The notes beneath the pieces are model-generated. The model was not told the origin of the DNA, did no database searches, and worked only from the letters and a program-made list of their open reading frames with translations. Shown here piece after piece: positions 45,097 through 53,296 of a DNA stretch of 64,000 nt. How positions within the stretch are numbered: the first letter of the stretch is position 1; each line of letters opens with the position of its first letter. A program made the position numbers and the translations under genes. Origin of the DNA: Pseudomonadota bacterium (GTDB lineage: Bacteria > Pseudomonadota > Alphaproteobacteria > GCA-2746255); NCBI GenBank assembly GCA_040752895.1, contig JBFMHN010000003.1:62001-126000 (forward strand). The letters are read 5' to 3'.

Positions 45097-46475
45097 TCCG
45101 CACTTTCGTTTTTTTTCTGATCCTCGCCGTTTTGGTCATCGTCACGGCGTGGGTGGCCGGGCATCCCGGCACCGTGCTGATTACCTTCGGCGACTACCGC
45201 GTTCGCTCCTCGGCGGGCTTCCTGCTCGTTGCGGTGGCGGTGGGCGCGGTTGCCGCGATCTTGCTTGACCGGGTGTGGCGGCTCCTTGCCACAGCCCCGC
45301 GCCGGATCGCCGCGGCCTTTCGGGAGAAACGGCGGCGGCGGGGCGAGCGCGCGTTGACCCAGGGCCTGGTGGCCGTGGCGGCGGGCGATGCGGAAGAGGC
45401 GAGCCGCTTGGCCAAGCGGGCGGAAGGGCTCCTGCGCGATCCGCCGCTCGTTCTGCTGCTTGCCGCCCAGGCCGCCCAGCTCCGGGGGGATGAACGGGCG
45501 GCGGCCGGCTATTTCGAATCGATGCTCGATCAACCGGAGATGGCCTTTCTCGGCATCCGCGGTCTTTTCGTGCAAGCCCTTCGCGAAGGCAACGATAAAG
45601 AGGCGTTGAGGCTCGCCGATCGCGCCTACGCGCTGCATCCGAAAACGCCTTGGGTCGTTCAGGCGCTTTTCAGCCTTCTCCGGCGCGCCGGAGACTGGCG
45701 GGAAGCCGAGGCGACGCTGACGCTGGCGATAAAACGCAGGGTCATCCCGGCGGCGGAAGGAAACCGGCAGATCGCAGCGCTGAAGCTTCAGCAGAGCGCA
45801 TTGGCGGAGGACGAGGGGCGGGCAAACGACGCGCGCGATTATGCGAAGGCGGCCTGGAAAAGTGCGCCGGACTTTGCGCCGGCGGCGATACGTTACGCAC
45901 GCCTTTCCATGAAGGACGGGAAAGCCCGCCGGGCCAGAAAGGCGATTGAAAAGGCGTGGTCGAAAACGCCGCACCCCAATCTTGCCATGGCTTATCTGGA
46001 AATCTTCCCGCCCTCGGACGCGCTTCGGCGGTTTCGCCAAATCGAGAAACTGGCCGTCCGTCGCCCGGATCACCCGGAAAGCCATCTTACCATCGCGGAA
46101 GCCGCCCTTGCGGCGCATATCTGGGGTGTGGCTCGGGATCATTTGGCGAAGGTGGTTGCTGCGGCGCCATCGGCGCGCGCCTTCCGTTGCATGGCGGAAC
46201 TCGAAGAAGCCGAAACCGGCAACGCGGCGGCGGCCGAACCCTGGCGGCGGCGCGTCCTCGAAGCGCCGTCAGACGCCGCGTGGGTTTGCGGGAATTGCGG
46301 CACGGTCGCCGAATCGTGGTCGCCGGTCTGCGCGAATTGCGGCACCTTCGACGGCTTCGCCTGGGCCTTGCCCGGCGCGGTTTTGGGCAAGGGAAGACCC
46401 GAACTCCGCCGCGACGGCGCCGCTCAGACCATCTGGTTTCCCCAAGGCAACGGTGCGGCGCGCCCGTTGACGTGA
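45093..46475 (+). CDS. hemY: HemY-type TPR membrane protein
   Basis: 460 aa from ATG 45093. Two N-terminal membrane helices (about 2-20 and 40-62) match the HemY_N domain, then TPR repeats (about 85-400). Near the C-terminus CGNCGTVAESWSPVCANCG is a double CxxC zinc ribbon, common in alphaproteobacterial members. The role in late heme synthesis is suggested by gene context in many genomes; the biochemical activity is unclear. Confidence 0.9.
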   Translation: MIRTFVFFLILAVLVIVTAWVAGHPGTVLITFGDYRVRSSAGFLLVAVAVGAVAAILLDRVWRLLATAPRRIAAAFREKRRRRGERALTQGLVAVAAGDAEEASRLAKRAEGLLRDPPLVLLLAAQAAQLRGDERAAAGYFESMLDQPEMAFLGIRGLFVQALREGNDKEALRLADRAYALHPKTPWVVQALFSLLRRAGDWREAEATLTLAIKRRVIPAAEGNRQIAALKLQQSALAEDEGRANDARDYAKAAWKSAPDFAPAAIRYARLSMKDGKARRARKAIEKAWSKTPHPNLAMAYLEIFPPSDALRRFRQIEKLAVRRPDHPESHLTIAEAALAAHIWGVARDHLAKVVAAAPSARAFRCMAELEEAETGNAAAAEPWRRRVLEAPSDAAWVCGNCGTVAESWSPVCANCGTFDGFAWALPGAVLGKGRPELRRDGAAQTIWFPQGNGAARPLT

Positions 46476-46508
46476 AGGGTCTCCGGTCGTACTTTGCCAG
46501 CGCCCTGC

Positions 46509-46584
46509 GCCGCCTTAGCTCAGTTGGTAGAGCACCGCATTCGTAATGCGGGGGTCGCGTGTTCGAGTCACGCAGGCGGCACCA
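46509..46584 (+). tRNA. tRNA-Thr(CGT), CCA encoded
   Basis: A 76-nt cloverleaf. The acceptor GCCGCCT pairs with AGGCGGC. The D arm has GCTCAGTTGGTAGAGC. The anticodon stem CCGCA/TGCGG holds TTCGTAA with anticodon CGT (Thr). The T arm is GCGTG TTCGAGT CACGC. Discriminator A and the CCA end are encoded. Confidence 0.97.
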
Positions 46585-46736
46585 TTCTCTTCTCTATCTT
46601 TTCTTTCCAGGCACTTTTCGAGCCGATTTGGCCACGGTAGAATACGCTTCCTCCTGTGTGTGGCGTCATCCCGTTCGGGCGGGCGGATGCCGGCGACGGG
46701 GGGTGTTTTTGGTTTGATATCAGGAGTGCATAGCTT

Positions 46737-46946
46737 GTGTCTGTTGGAACGGTGAAGTGGTTTAACTCGGTCAAGGGGTATGGGTTTATTCAGCCGGAGG
46801 ACGGCTCGAAGGATGTGTTCGTGCATATCTCGGCCGTGCAGCGTGCCGGCTTGAACACGTTGACCGAAGGACAGCGCGTTGAGTATGAGCTTTCGCCCGG
46901 CAAGAACGGTCGCTTCTCAGCCGAGAATTTGGTTGTCGGCGAATAG
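46737..46946 (+). CDS. Cold-shock (CspA-family) protein
   Basis: 69 aa, starting with GTG 46737 (AGGAG 10 bp upstream). The single cold-shock domain has RNP1 KGYGFIQP and RNP2 VFVHISAV, so it binds single-stranded RNA or DNA. Stands alone after the tRNA; the 152-bp upstream region is probably a structured leader but no element is assigned. Confidence 0.96.
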   Translation: MSVGTVKWFNSVKGYGFIQPEDGSKDVFVHISAVQRAGLNTLTEGQRVEYELSPGKNGRFSAENLVVGE

Positions 46947-47008
46947 CTGGGCCACGCGCTTTTAACCGCCCCCAACCCTTCTCTCGAAGGCCCCCACCGT
47001 CAAATTCC

Positions 47009-47037
47009 TTGACAGGCCGGGGGAGCGCCCCTATTTT
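47009..47037 (+). promoter_or_regulatory. Sigma-70-type promoter of the cupredoxin-FTR1 operon
   Basis: A perfect -35 TTGACA (47009-47014), 17-bp spacer, and -10 TATTTT (47032-47037). The start would fall near 47044, right at the Fur-like element. Confidence 0.7.
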
Positions 47038-47044
47038 TCCATGT

Positions 47045-47065
47045 TAAGAATGATTTGCAATCTCA
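47045..47065 (+). promoter_or_regulatory. Fur-like operator of the cupredoxin-FTR1 operon
   Basis: TAAGAATGATTTGCA matches the Fur 7-1-7 consensus (TGATAATnATTATCA) at 10 of 14 positions. An overlapping minus-strand frame (TGAGATTGCAAATCA) matches at 9. It overlaps the predicted transcription start, so iron-Fur would block the promoter. An Irr or RirA site is an alternative in alphaproteobacteria. Confidence 0.5.
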
Positions 47066-47108
47066 CTTTTAGGGGCAACCCCCATCAAGGGCCCGGGTGA
47101 AACAAACG

Positions 47109-47459
47109 ATGAAACAAAAACTTGCGCAAAAAATCGGGTTCGCGCTCGCCGGGCTTCTTCTCGCCCTGGGCTTTCTGGCTGCGCCTGGCCGGGCGGAGGA
47201 GACCTACACGATCACCATCCAAAACCACCAATTTTCGCCCGCCGATCTTGAAGTGCCGGCCGGCAAGAAGATCAAGCTGCTCGTGAAGAATCTCGATCCG
47301 ACCCCGGAAGAGTTCGAAAGCTACGCTCTAAACCGCGAGAAGATCATCCTCGGCGGCAAGGAGGGGGTCGTCTATATCGGCCCGCTCGATCCCGGAATCT
47401 ACGAATATTTCGGCGAGTTCCACCCTAAAACGGCGAAGGGCCGCATCCTCGCAAAATAG
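47109..47459 (+). CDS. Periplasmic cupredoxin-domain protein (FtrB/EfeO-N type)
   Basis: 116 aa from ATG 47109; a GTG at 47097 is possible. Signal peptide to about residue 29 (PGRAEE). The domain YTITIQNHQFSPADLEVPAG with LLVKNLDPTPEEFES fits the iron-handling cupredoxin_1 type. There is no cysteine, so a blue-copper site is not present. The HQFSP and EEFES segments are typical of FtrB/EfeO-N, where acidic residues may bind iron or copper. It lies 14 bp before the FTR1 permease. Confidence 0.86.
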   Translation: MKQKLAQKIGFALAGLLLALGFLAAPGRAEETYTITIQNHQFSPADLEVPAGKKIKLLVKNLDPTPEEFESYALNREKIILGGKEGVVYIGPLDPGIYEYFGEFHPKTAKGRILAK

Positions 47460-47473
47460 GAATCGAAAGCGTC

Positions 47474-48604
47474 ATGCTGGCAAGCGCACTCATTCTGTTC
47501 CGTGAAATTTTTGAAGCGGCGCTGATCGTTGGCATCGTGATGGCCGGGACGAAGGGTGTCGCCGGACGTGGTCGGTGGGTCCTCTACGGTATCCTGAGCG
47601 GGCTCGCGGGCTCTTCGCTGGTTGCCGCCTTCGCCCAGACGATCGGCGGCGTGGCGGCAGGAATGGGGCAGGAATTTTTCAACGCCGGCGTGCTGTTTCT
47701 GGCCGTTTTCATGCTTGGCTGGCACAACGTCTGGATGAGCCGCCACGGCCGCGAGATCGCAAGGCAGATGACCGCGGTGGGCCATGCGGTCAGTCTGGGC
47801 GCGCGCCCGCTTTACGTGCTTGCCGTCGTCGTCGGCCTCGCCACCTTGCGGGAGGGCTCCGAAGTCGTTCTTTTCCTTTACGGCATCGCGCTAAGCGGCA
47901 GCGCGGCGGCCGACATGCTGGTAGGAAGCCTGGGCGGTATTGCCGGCGGGTTTGCCATCGGGTTTGCCCTTTATTTCGGCTTGCTGCGTATCCCGACGAA
48001 GCACCTTTTCACCGTCACCAGCTGGATGATCCTGTTCCTGGCGGCGGGTCTTGCTTCCCAAGGCGCGCATTACCTCGTGCAGGCCGGTGCGCTTCCCGCC
48101 CTCGGGCAGGCGGTTTGGGACACCTCCCATCTCCTTTCCGAGCGCAGCGTGATCGGCCAGCTGCTGCATACGCTGATCGGCTATAGCGCGCGGCCTGATG
48201 GCGTTCAACTCGTCTTCTACGGGGCGACCCTGCTCGGCATCGGTCTCCTGATGCGGCTATATGGGGGGCCGGCCGCACCGCTGGCGAAGACGGGTGCCCA
48301 CAAGCTTGTGGCGTTACTGGCGGCTCCGCTCCTGGCGTGGGGGGTGACCTCGAGCGCCGCCCGCGCCGCGGAAAAATCTTGCTGGCTGAGCTACGAAGAA
48401 TTCGAGAAGCAGATACCCCACATGGACCTTCAGCGTTGCCCTGAGGACCATCCCGAGAACGGTTTTTGCCGCCTCGTGATCGCCGGGGACAAGGCGCACG
48501 TCTATTATTTTTCCTTTGAGGGGAATATCTGCCTCTACGACCAGCGAACCTATGCGCTGACGGACTTTCTCAAGCGTTTCGGCCCGACCTATTCAACCGA
48601 CTGA
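47474..48604 (+). CDS. FTR1-family iron permease with Cys-containing C-terminal domain
   Basis: 376 aa. The permease part (about 1-265) has seven helices and two REXXE iron motifs: REIFE (10-14) and REGSE (126-130). Residues about 276-300 look like a signal or anchor segment (LVALLAAPLLAWGV ... ARAAEK). After it comes a 75-residue domain with four cysteines (303, 322, 332, 353) that is not part of usual FTR1. The core imports iron across the inner membrane in an EfeU/FtrC-like way. Its end overlaps the convergent apbE gene by 16 bp. Confidence 0.9.
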   Translation: MLASALILFREIFEAALIVGIVMAGTKGVAGRGRWVLYGILSGLAGSSLVAAFAQTIGGVAAGMGQEFFNAGVLFLAVFMLGWHNVWMSRHGREIARQMTAVGHAVSLGARPLYVLAVVVGLATLREGSEVVLFLYGIALSGSAAADMLVGSLGGIAGGFAIGFALYFGLLRIPTKHLFTVTSWMILFLAAGLASQGAHYLVQAGALPALGQAVWDTSHLLSERSVIGQLLHTLIGYSARPDGVQLVFYGATLLGIGLLMRLYGGPAAPLAKTGAHKLVALLAAPLLAWGVTSSAARAAEKSCWLSYEEFEKQIPHMDLQRCPEDHPENGFCRLVIAGDKAHVYYFSFEGNICLYDQRTYALTDFLKRFGPTYSTD

Positions 48605-49632
48605 ACGTTGACGAAAACCGCGCCCTGAGCATTGAGAAAAACCGCGCCGACCTCGTCAAGCTCGGCAAGCAATCTTTCTCCATCCGCCTGCGGCAGGATG
48701 GCCAACGCGGTCGAAAGGGCATCCGCCGTTGTTGCCTCCGGCGCCAGCACGGTCACGCTTCGGTGGTGGTTGGCGCTTCGTCCGGTGAATGGGTCAAACA
48801 AATGATGATGGCGAACGGTGGGTTCAAAGGGCATGCCATAGCTGCCGGAAGTGGCAATGGCACCCTCCCGCAGGGGCAGCGTCCGGATCGCTCGCCAGGG
48901 TCGGTCCGGGTTGGCGATGCCGATCCGCCATGGCCTGCCATCGGGCCGTGCAGCTATTGCCCGGAACTCACCCAATTCGACGAGGACATGCCGCATGCCT
49001 TGGGTCTTCAGGAATTCCGCCACCCGGTCCGTGATGTACCCTTGGGCAATCCCGTTAAGTGTTAAAGCCATGCCGGCTTTTTTCAGAAAGATTTCTTCGC
49101 GCGTTATGCAAACGCCCTCGATATCCGCCAGTCCCCGAGCATGGGCGATAGCCGAAGGCGCTGGCCCGGTCGGGTCGGCGGTCGGCATTGCGAAATGACG
49201 TGCGTAAAGCTCCCATAGCGGTTGGACGCCGATATTAAAAGCGCCTGCCGTCCGTTGATGCCATTCCTTGGCGGTGATCAGCAGTCGGCGAAAATCTTCG
49301 GGCGGTGCCGCAAGCCTGCCGGTGCGATTCAGTCGGCAAAGCACAGAGTCTGGGCGGTAGAGGCTAAACAGCGATTCGAGGCGTTCAATTTCCCGCACAC
49401 AACCGTCCAGTAACGTGCGCGCATAGGTGGCATCCGGGTGGTAGAGAAGGATAGTCCCTTCCGCGCCGAGGGCCTTTCCCTCCCAGCGATGCAAGGGCGG
49501 GGATGCAACGGCCGGCTTGCCGAATGCCGCTCGGGGAAGCGTGGCTATCCCGATCGAACCAGCAACGATACGCAAGGCCCGTCGGCGGGAGCAAACGAAC
49601 CCGGGCGCAGGAGAATCCGATGGCTTCGTCAT
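48589..49632 (-). CDS. apbE: FAD:protein FMN transferase ApbE
   Basis: 347 aa from ATG 49632 (ATGA overlap with the PepSY gene stop). An SRRRALRIVAGSIG twin-arginine-like signal suggests export. ApbE moves FMN from FAD to a Thr/Ser in target proteins: LESLFSLYRPDSVLCRLNR, LTLNGIAQGYITDRVAEFL, LVELGEFRAIAARPDGRPW and HHHLFDPFTGRS/TADALSTAL are present. The family usually has LGGN/LGGE; here it is ELGEF. Its likely target is the FMN-binding protein two genes upstream. Confidence 0.95.
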   Translation of the reverse strand: MTKPSDSPAPGFVCSRRRALRIVAGSIGIATLPRAAFGKPAVASPPLHRWEGKALGAEGTILLYHPDATYARTLLDGCVREIERLESLFSLYRPDSVLCRLNRTGRLAAPPEDFRRLLITAKEWHQRTAGAFNIGVQPLWELYARHFAMPTADPTGPAPSAIAHARGLADIEGVCITREEIFLKKAGMALTLNGIAQGYITDRVAEFLKTQGMRHVLVELGEFRAIAARPDGRPWRIGIANPDRPWRAIRTLPLREGAIATSGSYGMPFEPTVRHHHLFDPFTGRSANHHRSVTVLAPEATTADALSTALAILPQADGERLLAELDEVGAVFLNAQGAVFVNVQSVE

Positions 49633-50378
49633 CGGCCGCGTTTCGTAAAGCTCATATAGAGGCCCGTCACGACGAGAACGAGAAGCAAGACCGCAATGCC
49701 ATCCATAAAGTAGGGGCCCCAACTCCCAAACAGATGGCCGCTGTGCAGGTCAAGAAGAACGCGCTCCCAACTGAGGATGTGCCCCCTCTCGATTTTTCCC
49801 ACTTCCTCGAGCAGGTGTTTCGGTGCGGCAGCCGGCTTCGACCAGGCGGCGGTTGCTTGAGACGGTTTCCACTCCAGCAGATCCTTATCCGCAAGAAATT
49901 TCCCCGCCGGGGTTTCGGCGACAATCAGTCCCTCCGCGCTTACGCCGAATCTTTCGATGCGGCCGGGAGCGATGTCGAGAACGCTGCGTTCGAGGAGTTT
50001 GCCGTCTGGCGTCAAGAAAAGGATTTCGTTCTTGGTTGCGATGGCGAGCATGCCGTCGGCTTCGGCGATGCTGGTGGGCTTTTCGCTTGTCGCGGCGACA
50101 GGCTTGCCGTCGAGGTAAAGCCAGGCCGTCGTGCCGGTAAGCCAGCGCCCGCCGGCGAGGGCGAAGCTCACGCTGTCCACCTGCGGTTCAATCCCGTACC
50201 AGTCGAGCAGCCATTCGTTTGCGAGGTGTTGCCGGCCCAGTTTCAGCGTTTCGGCATGGTTGAGCGCAACTCCCGTCACGGCGAGAAATACAAAAAAGAT
50301 TGCCGCCAGAATTCCGATATGACGATGCCATTTATAGGCCGGCTTTTTCCGGGCTTCCCGCACGATTCGCTTGATCAT
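49629..50378 (-). CDS. PepSY-domain membrane protein
   Basis: 249 aa. N-terminal KWHRHIGILAAIFFVFLAVTG and C-terminal YFMDGIAVLLLVLVVTGLYM are the two PepSY-associated membrane helices, with a periplasmic PepSY region between (residues about 45-215). PepSY_TM proteins next to flavin proteins act in transmembrane electron flow or ferric-reductase-like systems. Its start overlaps the fmn-binding gene stop (ATGA), and its stop overlaps apbE. Confidence 0.88.
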   Translation of the reverse strand: MIKRIVREARKKPAYKWHRHIGILAAIFFVFLAVTGVALNHAETLKLGRQHLANEWLLDWYGIEPQVDSVSFALAGGRWLTGTTAWLYLDGKPVAATSEKPTSIAEADGMLAIATKNEILFLTPDGKLLERSVLDIAPGRIERFGVSAEGLIVAETPAGKFLADKDLLEWKPSQATAAWSKPAAAPKHLLEEVGKIERGHILSWERVLLDLHSGHLFGSWGPYFMDGIAVLLLVLVVTGLYMSFTKRGR

Positions 50379-50938
50379 GGCGCGCCAGTCGCTTCGCCGT
50401 GAAAATAAAGGGCAAGACGGGCCAGGCGCGTCAACGCCCGTACGGAAAGCGTTGCACCGGAGATGCCGTCGATATGGCGGTCGAGTTCCAGGTCACTCGT
50501 CAACGTTGCGCCGTCAAACTGGTTGGTGAAGAACGGGTAGCGCACTTCCCAGCCGCGGCTTTCCCGATAGACGAGAACGCGAATCCGTTTGATCGCCCGT
50601 TTTTCCACAAGTAAGCCGGTGGTGATTGGGTGTTCCTTCCCAATTTCATCAAGGATCCAGGCGGTTTGATCGCCATTCCGCCAATAGCGCTGGCGGAGGG
50701 CGCCAAAAGCATGACCCAGGATACGGCGCGCGGTTTCCTCGCGTTCTTTTGTGATCCATAGGACTTCCGCCTTCGGTGGGGCTTCCGGAAAGGCTTCAGT
50801 GAGGAAAGCCTCCGGTTCTAGGTAAACATCTGCGGCGGCAGCCGGGTACCCCAGAGCGCAGGCGCTTATGACAGCGGCCACCAGGGCACCCGGCCAGGCA
50901 ATGGGCCTTAAGCGAATGGAGATAAGCGGAGGGATCAT
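50375..50938 (-). CDS. Periplasmic FMN-binding-domain protein with covalent flavin site
   Basis: 187 aa with a signal/anchor to about residue 36. The C-terminal FMN_bind domain ends with DGISGATLSVRAL (157-169), the ApbE recognition motif, so Thr163 should carry FMN through a phosphoester bond. Overlaps the porin stop by one base (TGATG) and the PepSY gene by four. Together with PepSY and ApbE it forms a small flavin redox set. Confidence 0.92.
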   Translation of the reverse strand: MIPPLISIRLRPIAWPGALVAAVISACALGYPAAAADVYLEPEAFLTEAFPEAPPKAEVLWITKEREETARRILGHAFGALRQRYWRNGDQTAWILDEIGKEHPITTGLLVEKRAIKRIRVLVYRESRGWEVRYPFFTNQFDGATLTSDLELDRHIDGISGATLSVRALTRLARLALYFHGEATGAP

Positions 50939-52188
50939 CAGAACTGATAACCAAGCCCCAGATTCACTCGGTCGTCCTCCGTCTGGCCGGCGGGTGAATC
51001 CTGAACCTGGAAATCCATCTTGATGACGACATTTTCATGGGGCCAATAGTTTAGACCAACGTCGATCTGCTGGAATTTTGTATCCAGGCTGCTGCCGGCA
51101 TTGTTATCCCATTCGTTATAACGCGCAAAGATTCCAACCTCACCGATTCGCATGCGAAAACGGTAAGAAGGTTCTATATACCAGCCTTGCTGCACGTCCC
51201 GGCCCAGAACCTCCGGTTCGGGACCGTTGAGGTCCCACCGGGCGTATAGGGCGCGCAAGCCCCATGGCCCTTGGCGAAGGTTCGTATGCGCTTCGAAAAG
51301 TGTCGCGTCGGTATCGGAAACGTCTTGGGTGACGTCCATTTGATACTGTCCCGTAACACCAATTTCAACTCCCGGCAAACCGGTCCAACGGAGCCGTCCC
51401 GTAACGGCGCCGTCTTTGGCGGGTGCCTCCGAAACTTTCTGGCGCCCGTTCCGAATCTTGAAAGCGTTGGCGCCGGTGGTTGGCGTCGCAAGGCCAGAAT
51501 GGAAGAGAACGTCGTAGCCGATTCCTTCCTGGATTTCACCGTTGAGTCCGGCGCCCGCTTCCCACCATGTCGTCGGCAGGATATTCGTTTCGATCGGGTT
51601 GCGTTCAACCCCGAAAAAAGTTGTTGGTTCGTGCGTTTCGTTAAGGATGCCGACCGGAATCAATTGAAGCCCAAGGTTCGCACGGTGACGGTCACTAAGG
51701 TCGAACTGTAGATAGGCCTGTTCGAGTTCGACCTCGCCATTCTGGCCTTCCCCGGCGACGCCGTGCTCAATTTCCATTTCCGAGAAGAAGCGAATGCGAT
51801 CCGTAAAGTCGTGGTTCAAGAACATAACGAAACGATGTAAGTCGATTTCGTCTTTTTTGCCCCCGTTGTAATGCAGTTCGCCGTAGGCGCCGACTCGCGT
51901 GCGTTGCCACCAGCCCGGCGTGTCGCTGCGCGTTTCGCGTACTTTTTCGACCATGGCGCCGGTTGCTTCGACGCGCTCCTCGGTCGCCTCTATCTTCTTT
52001 TCGGTGGTTTCGACCTTCCGCGTCGTTTGGTCGAGCCGCTCCTGGAGTACTCGTATTTGCTCCCGTTGTTCCTGGAGAATTTGCCACATTTCTTTCTGGC
52101 TGGGCGGTTCCTGGGCCAAAGTTGGCGTCGCAAGGGTGGCGAGCGCCAGCCCTACGGAAGGGAGCAAAGCGCGATGATTTTTAGGCAT
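50938..52188 (-). CDS. Outer-membrane porin-like protein
   Basis: 416 aa. A signal peptide (to about residue 25, TLAQE) is followed by a coiled coil at about 34-85 (EQREQIRVLQERLDQ...), then a beta-barrel: RVGAYGELHYNGGKKD and the final NLGLGYQF ending in Phe, as in outer-membrane proteins. It resembles the porins that carry an N-terminal coiled coil. It is first in the operon with the FMN, PepSY and ApbE genes and sits behind the Fur boxes, so it may serve iron or another metal complex. Confidence 0.87.
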   Translation of the reverse strand: MPKNHRALLPSVGLALATLATPTLAQEPPSQKEMWQILQEQREQIRVLQERLDQTTRKVETTEKKIEATEERVEATGAMVEKVRETRSDTPGWWQRTRVGAYGELHYNGGKKDEIDLHRFVMFLNHDFTDRIRFFSEMEIEHGVAGEGQNGEVELEQAYLQFDLSDRHRANLGLQLIPVGILNETHEPTTFFGVERNPIETNILPTTWWEAGAGLNGEIQEGIGYDVLFHSGLATPTTGANAFKIRNGRQKVSEAPAKDGAVTGRLRWTGLPGVEIGVTGQYQMDVTQDVSDTDATLFEAHTNLRQGPWGLRALYARWDLNGPEPEVLGRDVQQGWYIEPSYRFRMRIGEVGIFARYNEWDNNAGSSLDTKFQQIDVGLNYWPHENVVIKMDFQVQDSPAGQTEDDRVNLGLGYQF

Positions 52189-52253
52189 GGGCTTCCTATG
52201 ATTTATATTGATAATTCAAGAAGTTAATAAAAGATAAGCGGCAAAGCTTTTTA

Positions 52254-52274
52254 TGATAGTGATTATCAATCTCA
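52254..52274. promoter_or_regulatory. Fur box array 1 (divergent iron promoter)
   Basis: TGATAGTGATTATCA matches the Fur 7-1-7 consensus at 13 of 14 positions. A second 15-mer offset by 6 bp (TGATTATCAATCTCA) matches at 11. This overlapping pattern is typical of a functional Fur site. It lies 66 bp upstream of the porin start and 148 bp from the plus-strand start. Confidence 0.88.
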
Positions 52275-52296
52275 TAGTGCGGAGGCAAAAGCAAGG

Positions 52297-52317
52297 TGAA
52301 AATAACAATCATTCTCA
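52297..52317. promoter_or_regulatory. Fur box array 2 (divergent iron promoter)
   Basis: On the minus strand TGAGAATGATTGTTA and TGATTGTTATTTTCA overlap by the same 6-bp offset, each matching the Fur consensus at 11 of 14 positions. With array 1 it could control the two divergent transcripts. Confidence 0.75.
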
Positions 52318-52421
52318 AATCTTTGGAGCCATCCCCCTTCGACAAAGGAACGATTTGCCATTGGGCCGTATCTCCTGAAGGTTGGTAGGCTAGGTGCGGT
52401 CCATTGGAGGCGAGGACGAAC

Positions 52422-53168
52422 GTGCGAACGGCTTCGATTTTTTTGGCGGCGGTTTTTCTTTTGGGGGGCCTTTCCCCGAAAGCGCACGCGACGCACAAGG
52501 TCTATTCCCCCCACGTTGAAGAAGGCGAGGCGGAAATCGAATACCGTGGCCATGTGGATGCCGACGACGATTCCTTGAAGAACAAGAAAAACAAGCACAA
52601 GCTCGACCTCGGCTACGGCTTCACGGATTTCTGGTGGGGGGAAGTCGTCTTCGAATACGAGAAGGCACCGGGAGAGAATTTTAATTTCGAGGCGGTCGAA
52701 TTCGAAAGCGTCTTTCACCTGACGCCTCAAGGCGCCTACTTCCTCGATCTCGGCCTCTACGCCGAATACTCCCTGGCGGACGATCCGGGCAAGGCGGACA
52801 AGATAAAATTCGGGCCGATCTTCCTGAAGGAATTTGGCCGGACAGAGGTTACCTTCAACACCCTTTTCCGGAAGGAAATCGGCGCCAATCAGGAGAAGGA
52901 GTTCGAGTTCGAATACGCCGCCCAGGCGAAATACCGCTTCATGCCGATGTTCGAGATCGGGTTGGAGGCGTTCGGAAAACCCGGCGAAATAAACGGCTTC
53001 CTGGCGACCTCCGAGCAGGAACACCAAGTGGGGCCGGTCATGTACGGGAAATTTCCCGTGACCGAGACGTCCGCTTTCAAATACGAGACGGGCGTACTCT
53101 TCGGCCTTACCAGCGGTTCGCCGGACGCCACCTTCAAATGGCTCCTGGAATACGAGTTCCGTTTCTGA
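52422..53168 (+). CDS. Outer-membrane beta-barrel protein of unknown function
   Basis: 248 aa from GTG 52422 (GGAGG at 52406). Signal peptide to about residue 22 (KAHATH). The mature part alternates polar and aromatic residues: DLGYGFTDFWWGEVVFEYEK, FHLTPQGAYFLDLGLYAEYS and a final YEFRF, as in 8-12-stranded barrels that end in Phe. The His-containing start THKVYSPHVEEGEAEIE is acidic. No family name is recognised. It lies between the Fur boxes and the TonB receptor, so it is probably induced in iron starvation. Confidence 0.75.
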   Translation: MRTASIFLAAVFLLGGLSPKAHATHKVYSPHVEEGEAEIEYRGHVDADDDSLKNKKNKHKLDLGYGFTDFWWGEVVFEYEKAPGENFNFEAVEFESVFHLTPQGAYFLDLGLYAEYSLADDPGKADKIKFGPIFLKEFGRTEVTFNTLFRKEIGANQEKEFEFEYAAQAKYRFMPMFEIGLEAFGKPGEINGFLATSEQEHQVGPVMYGKFPVTETSAFKYETGVLFGLTSGSPDATFKWLLEYEFRF

Positions 53169-53296
53169 TCCACACGCCGCGGACACCCCGCGCACCATGC
53201 GCCTTGGAGGCAGCCGACGCTTGGTTGCCAATCCTTCCAGCCGCCTATACAAAAGGCGCGTATTTTCGCGAGTGTTCTGGATTGAGCAGTGGGTCG

